This document shows positions 51,706 through 59,587 of a DNA stretch of 62,182 bases, piece after piece. A program made the translations under genes and the position numbers. Position 1 is the first letter of the stretch, and every line of letters begins with the position of its first letter. Under the pieces are notes generated by a model. It saw only the letters and a list, made by a program, of their open reading frames with translations. It was not told the origin of the DNA and ran no database searches. This DNA is from Meiothermus sp. (GTDB lineage Bacteria; Deinococcota; Deinococci; Deinococcales; Thermaceae), in the NCBI RefSeq assembly GCF_025056915.1, contig NZ_JANWVH010000005.1, positions 1 to 62,182 of the forward strand, read 5' to 3'.

Positions 51706-52581
51706 CTACTGCCCGGCCACTTTGCGGGCCTGGCGTACTACATCGTAGTCGGAGTCCTGAGCGGGAATCATGTAGTCAATGCGGTAGAGGTTGAACAGAA
51801 GCCGGTTTTCGGGGGTTTTGATGCCCTGCAAAGCCGCAGCAATGCCCCTCGAGAGGGTCGGGTACTTGGTGATGAACTGCTTTGAGACCGAGAAGGTATC
51901 GCCGGGGATGGGCCTCGAGTAGAAGATGGCCGTCAGCTGGGCCGCTTCTTCGGGCTTGAGGAACTGCGTCCAGGCCCCGCTCTTGTTGCGGGTGTCGTTG
52001 GCGAAGGTGGCGCAGGCATCCACCGATTTGTTCAGCACGGCCAGCACACAAGCGTCGTGGCGACCGGCAAAGGTCTGCTTGGCAAAAAGCTTGTCGGGGT
52101 CGAAGCCGGCCCCTACAATCGCCGCGCGGGGGAAAACGTAACCCGCCGCCGAGTTCTTATCTACCCAGGCGATGCTCTTCCCATCGAGCCCCTGAAGGTT
52201 CTTGATGTTTGAATCCTTTCGCACCACAATGGCGCTCCAGTAGAAAGGGCTGGTGCCGCGCACGCTCTTGAGCAGCACCTGGGCGCCCACATCCTGGTTG
52301 GCAATCACGTAGCCATCGGGAGGGAAAAAGGCAAAGTCGAGGTTGCCACCGCGCATGGCTTCAATCAGGCCGCGATACTCGGTGGGAATGAAGATTTCCA
52401 CCTCGATGGCCCCCTGGAAGCGGCGTTCCAGATAGTCGGCGATGGCCTGGGCTGCCGGACGGAGCTGGTCGGAGTTTTGGGTGGGGTTGAAGCCAATCCG
52501 AATCTTGACCGGATTCTGCGCAAACCCAACCGACAGACCCAGCACCAGCAAAGCCAGAAAGAGAAACAGGTTGCGTTTCAT
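51706..52581 (-). CDS. phnD: Phosphonate/phosphite-type periplasmic binding protein PhnD
   Basis: A 291-residue solute-binding protein with signal peptide (MKRNLFLFLALLVLGLSVGFAQ). Family segments are RIGFNPTQNSDQLRPAAQAIADYLE, FFPPDGYVIANQ and the SPFYWSAIVVRKDS loop, which lines the oxyanion pocket. It is the first gene of phnDCE. No C-P lyase or phosphite dehydrogenase gene is in view, so the true ligand (phosphonate, phosphite or phosphate) cannot be chosen. GGAG precedes the ATG. Confidence 0.88.
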   Translation of the reverse strand: MKRNLFLFLALLVLGLSVGFAQNPVKIRIGFNPTQNSDQLRPAAQAIADYLERRFQGAIEVEIFIPTEYRGLIEAMRGGNLDFAFFPPDGYVIANQDVGAQVLLKSVRGTSPFYWSAIVVRKDSNIKNLQGLDGKSIAWVDKNSAAGYVFPRAAIVGAGFDPDKLFAKQTFAGRHDACVLAVLNKSVDACATFANDTRNKSGAWTQFLKPEEAAQLTAIFYSRPIPGDTFSVSKQFITKYPTLSRGIAAALQGIKTPENRLLFNLYRIDYMIPAQDSDYDVVRQARKVAGQ

Positions 52582-52636
52582 ACGCTCCCTAGCCTACACC
52601 AGCTTTTGTCAAAAATGTATCAGGTCAAATTTTTGG

Positions 52637-52788
52637 GTGCGCGTCACACCTTTTGAGCCCCTCGAGTTCCAGAAAGCTTTGTCCTGAGCAGAACCATGGC
52701 CGCCTGGTCAGGCTTGGGTACCTGACATGCGTCTGGGCCCAGACGCGCCCTCGTTTTGGCGGGCGGCCAACTCTGTGAGGAGCGCGAT
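52637..52788 (+). mobile_element. MITE-like palindromic element, diverged copy (about 152 bp)
   Basis: The left end is degraded (GCGCGTCACA). The body GAGTTCCAGAAAGCTTTGTC, the central palindrome GCGTCTGGGCCCAGACGC and the right end CTGTGAGGAGCGCGAT are clear. It lies between divergent phnD and the HAD gene. Confidence 0.72.
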
Positions 52789-52877
52789 CAGCCCAACGTG
52801 CTTTGTGAAGCGCCTCCGGTTCCCAGCGCGCAACCCGCCCCGCAGGGGGGCCTCTATTCATTCCGCTCCTCAGCCGA

Positions 52878-52883
52878 TAGTAT
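52878..52883 (+). promoter_or_regulatory. -10 box (TAGTAT) of HAD gene, leaderless
   Basis: TAGTAT ends seven bases before the ATG at 52891. Confidence 0.5.
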
Positions 52884-52890
52884 CTGAAGG

Positions 52891-53574
52891 ATGCAGGGCC
52901 TCATCTTTGACTTCGACGGCACCATCCTGGACACCGAGAGCACCGAGTTCCAGGCCTGGCAAGAGGTATATCGGCAACACGGAAAGGAGCTTTCGCTCGA
53001 CTACTGGCTGCCTTTTATCGGCAACAACTCGATACCCTTTGACCCGGCAGGCCACCTGGAAAAGCTGTTGGGCACGCCACTGGACAAAAAAGGGATTGAA
53101 GACTGGGTGGATCAGCGCAAACAATCGCTGAACCAGTCGCTAGAACCCCTACCGGGGGTGCTGGAGTACCTGGAGGCGGCGCAGGCGATGGGCCTGAAGC
53201 TGGCGGTGGCAAGCAGCTCGAGGCGGGCCTGGGTCGAGGGGCACCTCGAGCGCCTGGGGTTGCTCCAATACTTCCGGGTGATCCGCACCAAGGAAGATGT
53301 GGCCCTGACCAAGCCCGACCCGGCCCTCTTTCTGCGGGCTGCTGAAGGGCTTGGACTACCCCCCCAGGAGACCATCGTGCTCGAGGACTCCCAGAACGGG
53401 GTGCGGGCGGCCAGGTCGGCGGGGGCCTTTACGGTGGCCATTCCCAACGCCCTCACCCGGCACCTGGACTTGAGTCAGGCCAACTTGCAGCTCACCTGCC
53501 TCTGCGACCTGCCGCTGTGGGAACTGCTGCCCATCGCCCGGCAGTGGGGCCGCACCCGGCTACCCACCGTTTAG
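52891..53574 (+). CDS. HAD-family phosphatase (beta-phosphoglucomutase-like)
   Basis: A 227-residue HAD hydrolase of subfamily IA. Motif I is FDFDGTILDTES (nucleophile and general acid Asp), motif II VASSSRR, motif III the Lys in LTKPDPALF, and motif IV LEDSQNGVRAA. The helical cap lies between motifs I and II (about 17-85). Likely a sugar-phosphate phosphatase or mutase; substrate unknown. Its last 15 bases overlap the end of the convergent amidase gene. Confidence 0.88.
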   Translation: MQGLIFDFDGTILDTESTEFQAWQEVYRQHGKELSLDYWLPFIGNNSIPFDPAGHLEKLLGTPLDKKGIEDWVDQRKQSLNQSLEPLPGVLEYLEAAQAMGLKLAVASSSRRAWVEGHLERLGLLQYFRVIRTKEDVALTKPDPALFLRAAEGLGLPPQETIVLEDSQNGVRAARSAGAFTVAIPNALTRHLDLSQANLQLTCLCDLPLWELLPIARQWGRTRLPTV

Positions 53575-54639
53575 GAAGCGCAAGATGCCGCGGGCCAGCG
53601 CTTCGGCCAGGGCCTGCCGGTATTCGCTCGTCTGAAGGCGGCGGCCCTCCTCGGGGTGGTTGGCAAAGCCCACCTCAACCAGAATGGCGGGGATGCGGGC
53701 ATTGCGAATCACGTAGAAAGGGGCCTGACGCACCCCCCGGTCCACCGCGCCGGTGGCCTGGAGCATGGCCCCCTGCACCAGGTGGGCCAGCTGGCGCGAA
53801 AACTTGAGGTTGGACTGGGCAATCAGGTCGCTCACCAGCCGTTCCCCCACGCTCTGCGCCTCGCGGGTCAGGCGGCGGCCCAGCTCACCGCCGCCGTTCT
53901 CTCGAATGACCTGGGCCAGCAGGCTCGGGTCAATGGTATGGCCAAAATAGTAGGTCTCGATGCCCTGAGCCGGACTGGGGGCGCTGTTGACGTGAATCGA
54001 GATGAAGAGATTGCGTTTGGAGTGGGCCATCTCGGCCCGCAGGCCCAGGTCGGTGGCCTTGTCCGGTGAAAGGTGGGTGTCGGTGCTCCGGGTCAGGATG
54101 ACCTCGATGCCCTCCTTCTCGAGCAACTGCCGCAAGCGCAGGGCCAGGTCGAGGGTGACCTCTTTTTCCACCACCAGACCCACCGCGCCGGGGTCTATGC
54201 CACCGTGGCCGGCATCAATCACCACAATCTTGGGCTGGGTGCGGGGTTTGGGGGGCTCTGAGCGGGAGGGCGGCTGAGGGGGATTCTGGCTGGGTCGGAC
54301 CACGCTCACCACGTCCACCACCAGGCGCCGCCGATTGCCGTCGGTGAGTAGCGTGGTCTTGACCTCTACGTTCGGGCGCAGTCGAACAAACACCGTGGCG
54401 CTGTTGGGCGCGGGCACCACCTGATAGGAGGCCACCTGGGGCGAGCTTACATCGGTGTCGCTGGCCGCAGCGGTCATGCCGCTGAAGCGAAGGGTCAGGG
54501 TGTCGGGCGCTTGAGAAATCTGGTACTGCGTCTGGCGATCGAGGTCGAACACCAGGCGGGTGTAGCCTTCGTGCAGCCCCAGCCTGGGAAACGCCAGAAC
54601 GGGCGCCAAAATTACGATCAGAAAGGCCAATATCCGCAT
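53560..54639 (-). CDS. N-acetylmuramoyl-L-alanine amidase with AMIN domain
   Basis: A 359-residue periplasmic amidase that cuts peptide stems from peptidoglycan. A signal peptide (ILAFLIVILAPVLAFP) is followed by an AMIN domain (TRLVFDLDRQTQYQISQ), a Pro/Ser-rich linker (NPPQPPSRSEPPKPRTQP) and an Amidase_3 domain. The zinc site is His in DAGHGG, a Glu, and His in SIHVNS; the catalytic Glu is in VEVGFANHPEE. The ATG at 54639 lies eight bases after TATACT (54648-54653). Confidence 0.92.
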   Translation of the reverse strand: MRILAFLIVILAPVLAFPRLGLHEGYTRLVFDLDRQTQYQISQAPDTLTLRFSGMTAAASDTDVSSPQVASYQVVPAPNSATVFVRLRPNVEVKTTLLTDGNRRRLVVDVVSVVRPSQNPPQPPSRSEPPKPRTQPKIVVIDAGHGGIDPGAVGLVVEKEVTLDLALRLRQLLEKEGIEVILTRSTDTHLSPDKATDLGLRAEMAHSKRNLFISIHVNSAPSPAQGIETYYFGHTIDPSLLAQVIRENGGGELGRRLTREAQSVGERLVSDLIAQSNLKFSRQLAHLVQGAMLQATGAVDRGVRQAPFYVIRNARIPAILVEVGFANHPEEGRRLQTSEYRQALAEALARGILRFLNGG

Positions 54640-54647
54640 CTGTTTGG

Positions 54648-54653
54648 AGTATA
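54648..54653 (-). promoter_or_regulatory. -10 box (TATACT) of amidase gene
   Basis: TATACT on the minus strand ends eight bases before the amidase ATG, consistent with a leaderless or nearly leaderless transcript. Confidence 0.5.
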
Positions 54654-54881
54654 GCCGAAAAACATGCGCTCTTTTTGAAGATTTGACCTTGGCCGCTACA
54701 GGCTTGCCCAGCAAAGCCATATGCGCCCGGTGCCGGGGGAGCGGCGGGTCGCTTTCGGCCTTCGGCTGTGGGCTTTGGTTGCGTCTGCCCCGGCCTCTTT
54801 TGTGTTTTGTCAGAATCTGCTCTGTGGCTGCGTTGATGTTTTGCTCATTCGGTTCATCCTGGAGGCCCTAGGATTGGAGGA

Positions 54882-55505
54882 ATGAAGCACTGGATTCTGT
54901 TATTCACGCTTCTTTCGCTGGTAGGGTTGGCCTCGAGGTTCGCCGGCTTCGAGGTGAGGCCCAGGGGCAACTCGGAGCTGGATGTGGGCACCGGTATCTA
55001 CACCCTGCCCACCGGCGGCACCATCACCGACAACAGGAGCGGGCTGGTGCTGGAGGCCCGTTATATCCAGTACCGGGACGGCGACTTTATCAAGGCCCAG
55101 GGGGCTACCCTCAAGGCAAAAGAGGGCGAGTTTACCGCAGCGAGCCTCGAGTACCAGCAAAAGCCCGACACCCTGCGGATGAACGGGGTGCGTTTTAGCT
55201 CCAAGGAGTTCAAGGCCCTCACGGCCCAACAGGGCTTGCTGCTCAAAGAAGATGTGCTGGTGCTTAAGGGCGAGGTGCGCTCGAGCGACCCTGTGCTCGA
55301 GGCCAGCACCCTGATTGTGGACACCGCCAAAGACCAGGCCCTGGTGCTGGGGGGGTTTACCTACCGGGACGGCGCGACCACCCTGCGGGGCAACCGCCCC
55401 GACAGCACCCTGCTGCTCACCTTTGAGGGCGGCAAAGTGCGGGCCAGTACCCGCGTGCCTGCCGAAGTCTTGAACCGCCTGCGCCCCTACGCCGATAAAC
55501 TGTAG
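54882..55505 (+). CDS. LptA/LptC-like (OstA-type) periplasmic protein
   Basis: A 207-residue exported protein. The signal (ILLFTLLSLVGLASRFA) is followed by beta-jellyroll repeats of the OstA type: YIQYRDGDFIKAQGATLKAK, SLEYQQKPDTLRMNGVRF and LIVDTAKDQALVLGGFTY. In LPS-containing bacteria such proteins form the bridge that carries lipopolysaccharide to the outer membrane. The next two genes resemble LptD and LptF, so this trio looks like an Lpt-type route for some other amphipathic lipid. GGAGG lies just before the ATG. Confidence 0.75.
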   Translation: MKHWILLFTLLSLVGLASRFAGFEVRPRGNSELDVGTGIYTLPTGGTITDNRSGLVLEARYIQYRDGDFIKAQGATLKAKEGEFTAASLEYQQKPDTLRMNGVRFSSKEFKALTAQQGLLLKEDVLVLKGEVRSSDPVLEASTLIVDTAKDQALVLGGFTYRDGATTLRGNRPDSTLLLTFEGGKVRASTRVPAEVLNRLRPYADKL

Positions 55506-55514
55506 GGCGTGCGA

Positions 55515-57209
55515 ATGGGGAGGTTAGAGCACCAGGCTGCGCTTTCAGGGGCAAGTGTTCGGGGGGCCACAAGACCCCCACGTCCCTGGCCCCCTGCGCT
55601 CTGGCTCCGCTGCACCCTCTCCCCTTTGCTCCCCTTTTTGACCCTGCTCGTTACCAGCCTGGCCTGGGCCACCCCGAGCAACCCAACCCCCTGCGCCGAG
55701 CAACCCTACACCCTCGAGACCCCGGAGGGGCTCGCCGGTGGAGGGAACCTTGAATTTGACGGCGAGGTGGCCATTTTCAGCGACGGGGCCTGTTTAGAGA
55801 CCCAGGGCCTGCGATTGCAGGCTCCCAGCCTGCGCTATGACCAGGCCAGCGGCGAGCTAACCGCCCCGCAAATCGCGGTGGAAACCCCTCGCTACCGTAT
55901 ATGGGCCGAAGAGGGCCGCATCAAGGATCAGGTCTTGCAGGCCCGCGGGATTCGGGCCACCACCTGCCGCTGCGGCGACAACCTGCGGCTCTTGTCCGAG
56001 ACCCTGCGCTTTGATACCCAGAGCGGCGAGATGGTGCTGGAGGAGAGTCGGCTCGAGGTCTACGAGTTCGGCCTGGCCCGCTTTGGCGAACTGCGGCTGG
56101 ACCCCAACCAACCGCTGGGCGAGAGCCTGGGGCTCACCCCGACTGGCGCTGAGGCCCCCCTGGCCCTGCCGGTTCGTTTCGATTTCGACCAGGGGTTGAA
56201 TGTGGGCCTGAGCGAGTTTCCCCTGCCCGATGGAACTCGCTCGGGAAGGTTTTCTACCCGGCTAACCCTGCTGGGCCTGCGCCTGGGCAGCCCCGACCCC
56301 ATCCTGCGGCTGGGCCTGGCCACCCAGGAAAAAAACCGGCGGGCCAGCCTGCAACTCGATCGCAAGCCCAGCGGTTTTGCCAGCCGGGGAGAGGTGGTGG
56401 ATGGCCCCCTGTTCTTCGTGCACGATAGCGAGCGGGGCCGCTATGCCTTCGGCCTCCAGCAAGCTTTTGCCCTGGGGCGCTTTACCCTCGTCCCCTACGC
56501 CTGGGCAGCCCAGGACTGGCGCGACGGCACCCCCGCCACCCAGGAACAAGGGTTGGCCGCCGGCGCGGAACTTCGCTACGCCTTCGAGGTGCAGGAGGGG
56601 CCCTTTCGCTTCCGCCTCGAGCCCTTCGGGGTGCTGGGTTTTTACAACCAGCCCCAGCAATACCTGGCCTACGGCGGGCAGGCTGAAGGCCGCTACGAGG
56701 GCGATTTCACCCTGCGCGTGGGCTATACCTGGGCCATAGAGTCCACCCCCGGGCGCTTCTGGCTCGAGCGCCGCGAGGCCACCCAGAAGCTCTCGGCCAG
56801 CCTGCGCTTCCAGGGGTTGGGACTCGAAGCCCAGCACGATTTCCTCAAGGCCCAGACCGAGGCCAGCCTACGGGTTGGCTTTGAACAGGACTACGGCGAG
56901 GTCTGGGCCCAGCTCCACACCTGCTGGAGCTGCGTGGGCAAGACCCTGAGCAACGGGCGCGACGACTGGGAGCGCCGGGAACTGGTGCTGGGCTTCACGC
57001 CGGTTCCGCTCTCCTGCACCTACGACCTCAACCTGACCCCTTTCCTCGGGTATGATTTGCTGCGCCAGGGCGTAAGCCGCTGGGGCTTGGAACTGCGCTA
57101 CGCCGACTGCTGCTTCATCTGGCGGCTGGGCTACCAGGAAATCCGGCTGGCCCAGCACCCCGGCGAGGCGGCCAACGGCAAGCTGACCTTTGGGCTGGAA
57201 ATCCGATGA
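55515..57209 (+). CDS. LptD-like outer-membrane protein
   Basis: A protein of about 564 residues. After a long, basic N-terminal region and a hydrophobic signal (FLTLLVTSLAWATP), there is a jellyroll-like part (LRYDQASGELTAPQIAVETP, LRFDTQSGEMVLEESRLEVY), then a barrel-like region with alternating strands and a final aromatic-poor strand LTFGLEIR. Cysteines occur in CRC (near 150), CWSC (near 475) and CC (near 535), which might form disulfides as in LptD. The start is uncertain: ATG 55515 gives an unusually long n-region. It overlaps the next gene by ATGA. Confidence 0.65.
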   Translation: MGRLEHQAALSGASVRGATRPPRPWPPALWLRCTLSPLLPFLTLLVTSLAWATPSNPTPCAEQPYTLETPEGLAGGGNLEFDGEVAIFSDGACLETQGLRLQAPSLRYDQASGELTAPQIAVETPRYRIWAEEGRIKDQVLQARGIRATTCRCGDNLRLLSETLRFDTQSGEMVLEESRLEVYEFGLARFGELRLDPNQPLGESLGLTPTGAEAPLALPVRFDFDQGLNVGLSEFPLPDGTRSGRFSTRLTLLGLRLGSPDPILRLGLATQEKNRRASLQLDRKPSGFASRGEVVDGPLFFVHDSERGRYAFGLQQAFALGRFTLVPYAWAAQDWRDGTPATQEQGLAAGAELRYAFEVQEGPFRFRLEPFGVLGFYNQPQQYLAYGGQAEGRYEGDFTLRVGYTWAIESTPGRFWLERREATQKLSASLRFQGLGLEAQHDFLKAQTEASLRVGFEQDYGEVWAQLHTCWSCVGKTLSNGRDDWERRELVLGFTPVPLSCTYDLNLTPFLGYDLLRQGVSRWGLELRYADCCFIWRLGYQEIRLAQHPGEAANGKLTFGLEIR

Positions 57210-58339
57210 CCCATCTGGACCGTTACATACTGCGCGAAGCCGTGCCGATTTTTTTGTTTGGGCTGTTGCTGTATGTGGGCTTCGGCCTGATCAGCAACCT
57301 TCTTCCCAGGGCACAGTGGATGGGCACCGCCGAGCTGGGCAGCATCCTCAAATGGCTGGCCCTGCAAGTGCCGGCGGCCTCGGTGCAGGCGCTGCCTGTG
57401 GCAGGCCTCCTCTCGATTCTGCTGGCGTTTGGGCGGCTGGCCCGTGAGAACGAACTGCTGGTGATGCAGGCGGGCGGCATTTCGGTACTCCGTACTGCCC
57501 GCCTCTTTTTGTGGGGAGGGCTCCTGATGAGCGGGCTTTCGCTGGCGCTCTCGGAGTGGGTGGTGCCCTGGGCCAACCGAGCCACAGCGGTGGTGTACTG
57601 GAACGAGCTAATACCCGAGCGCACGCCACAGTACAACCTCATTGGACGCGAGCTTTCAGTGGGTGAGTACACACTGCGCTATGAGGGCTTTGATAAACCG
57701 AGCGACCAGCTCTTGCAGGTGCGCCTCGAGCGCTGGCAGGGCCAGACCATGACCGTAATTCTAGCCCAGAGCGCCCGCTTGCAGGGCTCGGTGATCGTGT
57801 TTCGGGACTACAAGGTGTTTACCCTGGACTTTGCCCGCCTACCCCTCCCCGACTTTGCCACCCTCGAGCAAGCCGAGGCAGGCTTGCGAGAGGTCTTTCG
57901 GGCCCAGAACATCGGCCCACCGGGTGCCGAGCTTTCGGTGCGGCTTTCCCGCAGCCGTGAGGACCTGGAAGCCCAGTACGCCGGGGGCGGCTTCGAGACA
58001 CCGGTGGCCCTCTCGGAATGGTGGCGCAAACTTCAAAACCCCAGCACCCCCCCCCGCGAACTGCGTGAGGCCAAAGCCCAATGGCATTCCGGGATTGCCC
58101 TGGCCCTGGGCAACCTGATGGTGCTCATTCTGGCCCTGCCCATTGCGGTGCGCCGGGCAACCAGCCCCGGTACGGCCCTGGCTTTGGCCCTGGTGCTCAC
58201 CATTGCCTACTACGTGGCTTTCAGCACCGGCAAGGTGCTGGCCTTGACCAGCTCGCTTCCCCCCGAAGTTGCGGCCTGGAGCGCCAACCTGCTGGGTATG
58301 GTGGTGGGCCTCTGGCTGGGCAAGGGCATCTATCGTTGA
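57206..58339 (+). CDS. LptF/LptG-family (YjgP/YjgQ) permease
   Basis: A 377-residue inner-membrane protein. Three N-terminal helices with the DRYILREAVPIFLFGLLLYVGF start, a large periplasmic domain (about 125-290), and three C-terminal helices (GIALALGNLMVLILALPIAV) match LptF/LptG. Such permeases, with an LptB ATPase, extract lipid from the inner membrane. Only one permease gene is present and no lptB is nearby, so partners must be elsewhere or the complex is a homodimer. The ATG overlaps the LptD-like stop. Confidence 0.85.
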   Translation: MTHLDRYILREAVPIFLFGLLLYVGFGLISNLLPRAQWMGTAELGSILKWLALQVPAASVQALPVAGLLSILLAFGRLARENELLVMQAGGISVLRTARLFLWGGLLMSGLSLALSEWVVPWANRATAVVYWNELIPERTPQYNLIGRELSVGEYTLRYEGFDKPSDQLLQVRLERWQGQTMTVILAQSARLQGSVIVFRDYKVFTLDFARLPLPDFATLEQAEAGLREVFRAQNIGPPGAELSVRLSRSREDLEAQYAGGGFETPVALSEWWRKLQNPSTPPRELREAKAQWHSGIALALGNLMVLILALPIAVRRATSPGTALALALVLTIAYYVAFSTGKVLALTSSLPPEVAAWSANLLGMVVGLWLGKGIYR

Positions 58340-58405
58340 AGGCTGCCAGCCGCCTGTCAGCCAAAAGTCGCCATCATGTACTAAGCTAAACACCAGGTGT
58401 GTTGA

Positions 58406-59542
58406 ATGGTTCCGATATTAGACCTGAAGCAGGAGTACCTCGAGCTCAAAAGTGAAATAGACGCTGCCATAGAACGGGTGCTGTCTTCGGGCGGGTTTGT
58501 GGGGGGCCCCGAGGTGGCCGCCCTGGAAAGCGAGCTGGCGGCCTATCTGAAGGTACCCCACGTGGTGACTTGCGGCTCGGGCACCGATGCGCTCTTCATT
58601 GCCCTTAGGGCCATGGGCATCGGGCCGGGGGATGAGGTCATCACCAGCCCCTTTACCTTCATTGCCACCCTCGAGGCCATCCTGCACGCCGGAGCCCGGC
58701 CCGTGCTGGTGGATATTGACCCCCAGCACTACAACCTGAACCCCGCACTGCTGAAGGCAGCCCTTACCCCGCGCACCCGGGCCATTCTGCCGGTACACCT
58801 TTACGGACAGGTCGCGCCCATGCAGGAAATCCGGGCCTTCGCGCAGCAACATGGGTTAAAGGTGCTGGAGGACGCTGCTCAGGCCATCGGCGCCCGCTAC
58901 TGTGCGGCGGGCTGCCGGCACCCGGTGGGCCAGGCCTGCGACTGCCCCCACCCGCTGGCCGGAACCCTGGGCGATGCCGGCGCTTTCAGCCTCTACCCCA
59001 CCAAGAACCTGGGCGCCTATGGCGACGGGGGCTTTATTGCCACCCAGAGCGAGTCCATTGCCGAAGAGTCGCGCCTGCTGGCCGCCCACGGCTCCAGGGT
59101 GCGCTACCACCATGTGCGGCCCGCTGGCTACACCTCGAGGCTCGACGCCCTGCAAGCGGCCATCCTGCGGGTGAAGCTGCCCTACCTGGAAACCTGGAAC
59201 ACCCGTCGCCGAGAAATCGCTCAGATGTACCACCAGGGGCTCAAAAACAAAGTCCAGACCCCCTGCGAAATGCCCTACGCCCTGCACATCTACCACCAGT
59301 ACACCATCCGCCACCCCGAGCGCGACCGTCTGGCCGCCCACCTCAAAGACCAGGGCATCGGGAGTAGCGTCCACTACCCCCTTCCGGCACACTTGCAGCC
59401 GGCCTACCGCGACCTGGCCCCCGAAGGCACCCTCCCCGCCGCCGAGACTGCCGCCCGCGAGGTGCTGAGCCTGCCCATGCACCCTTTTTTGCAGGAGGCG
59501 CAGGTAGAGGCTGTGATTCAGGCGGTGCTGCGTTACGCCTAA
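58406..59542 (+). CDS. DegT/DnrJ/EryC1/StrS-type sugar aminotransferase with a Cys-rich insertion
   Basis: A 378-residue PLP enzyme of the kind that aminates nucleotide keto-sugars for surface glycans. PLP-binding elements are CGSGTDALFIAL, EDAAQAIGARY and Lys200 in YPTKNLGAYGDGG. An insertion of roughly 18 residues after EDAAQAIGARY contains Cys166, Cys170, Cys178 and Cys180 plus His172 and His182; most relatives have only a short KGRRAGS-like turn there. It could bind metal. AGGTG lies upstream of the ATG. Confidence 0.85.
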   Translation: MVPILDLKQEYLELKSEIDAAIERVLSSGGFVGGPEVAALESELAAYLKVPHVVTCGSGTDALFIALRAMGIGPGDEVITSPFTFIATLEAILHAGARPVLVDIDPQHYNLNPALLKAALTPRTRAILPVHLYGQVAPMQEIRAFAQQHGLKVLEDAAQAIGARYCAAGCRHPVGQACDCPHPLAGTLGDAGAFSLYPTKNLGAYGDGGFIATQSESIAEESRLLAAHGSRVRYHHVRPAGYTSRLDALQAAILRVKLPYLETWNTRRREIAQMYHQGLKNKVQTPCEMPYALHIYHQYTIRHPERDRLAAHLKDQGIGSSVHYPLPAHLQPAYRDLAPEGTLPAAETAAREVLSLPMHPFLQEAQVEAVIQAVLRYA

Positions 59543-59573
59543 AAGCTGCACATTCTCCACACCCGGCCCCGTT

Positions 59574-59579
59574 TATACT
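59574..59579 (+). promoter_or_regulatory. -10 box (TATACT) of M3 oligopeptidase gene
   Basis: TATACT ends eight bases before the ATG at 59588. The -35 region is weak. Confidence 0.5.
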
Positions 59580-59587
59580 GGGGTGCT

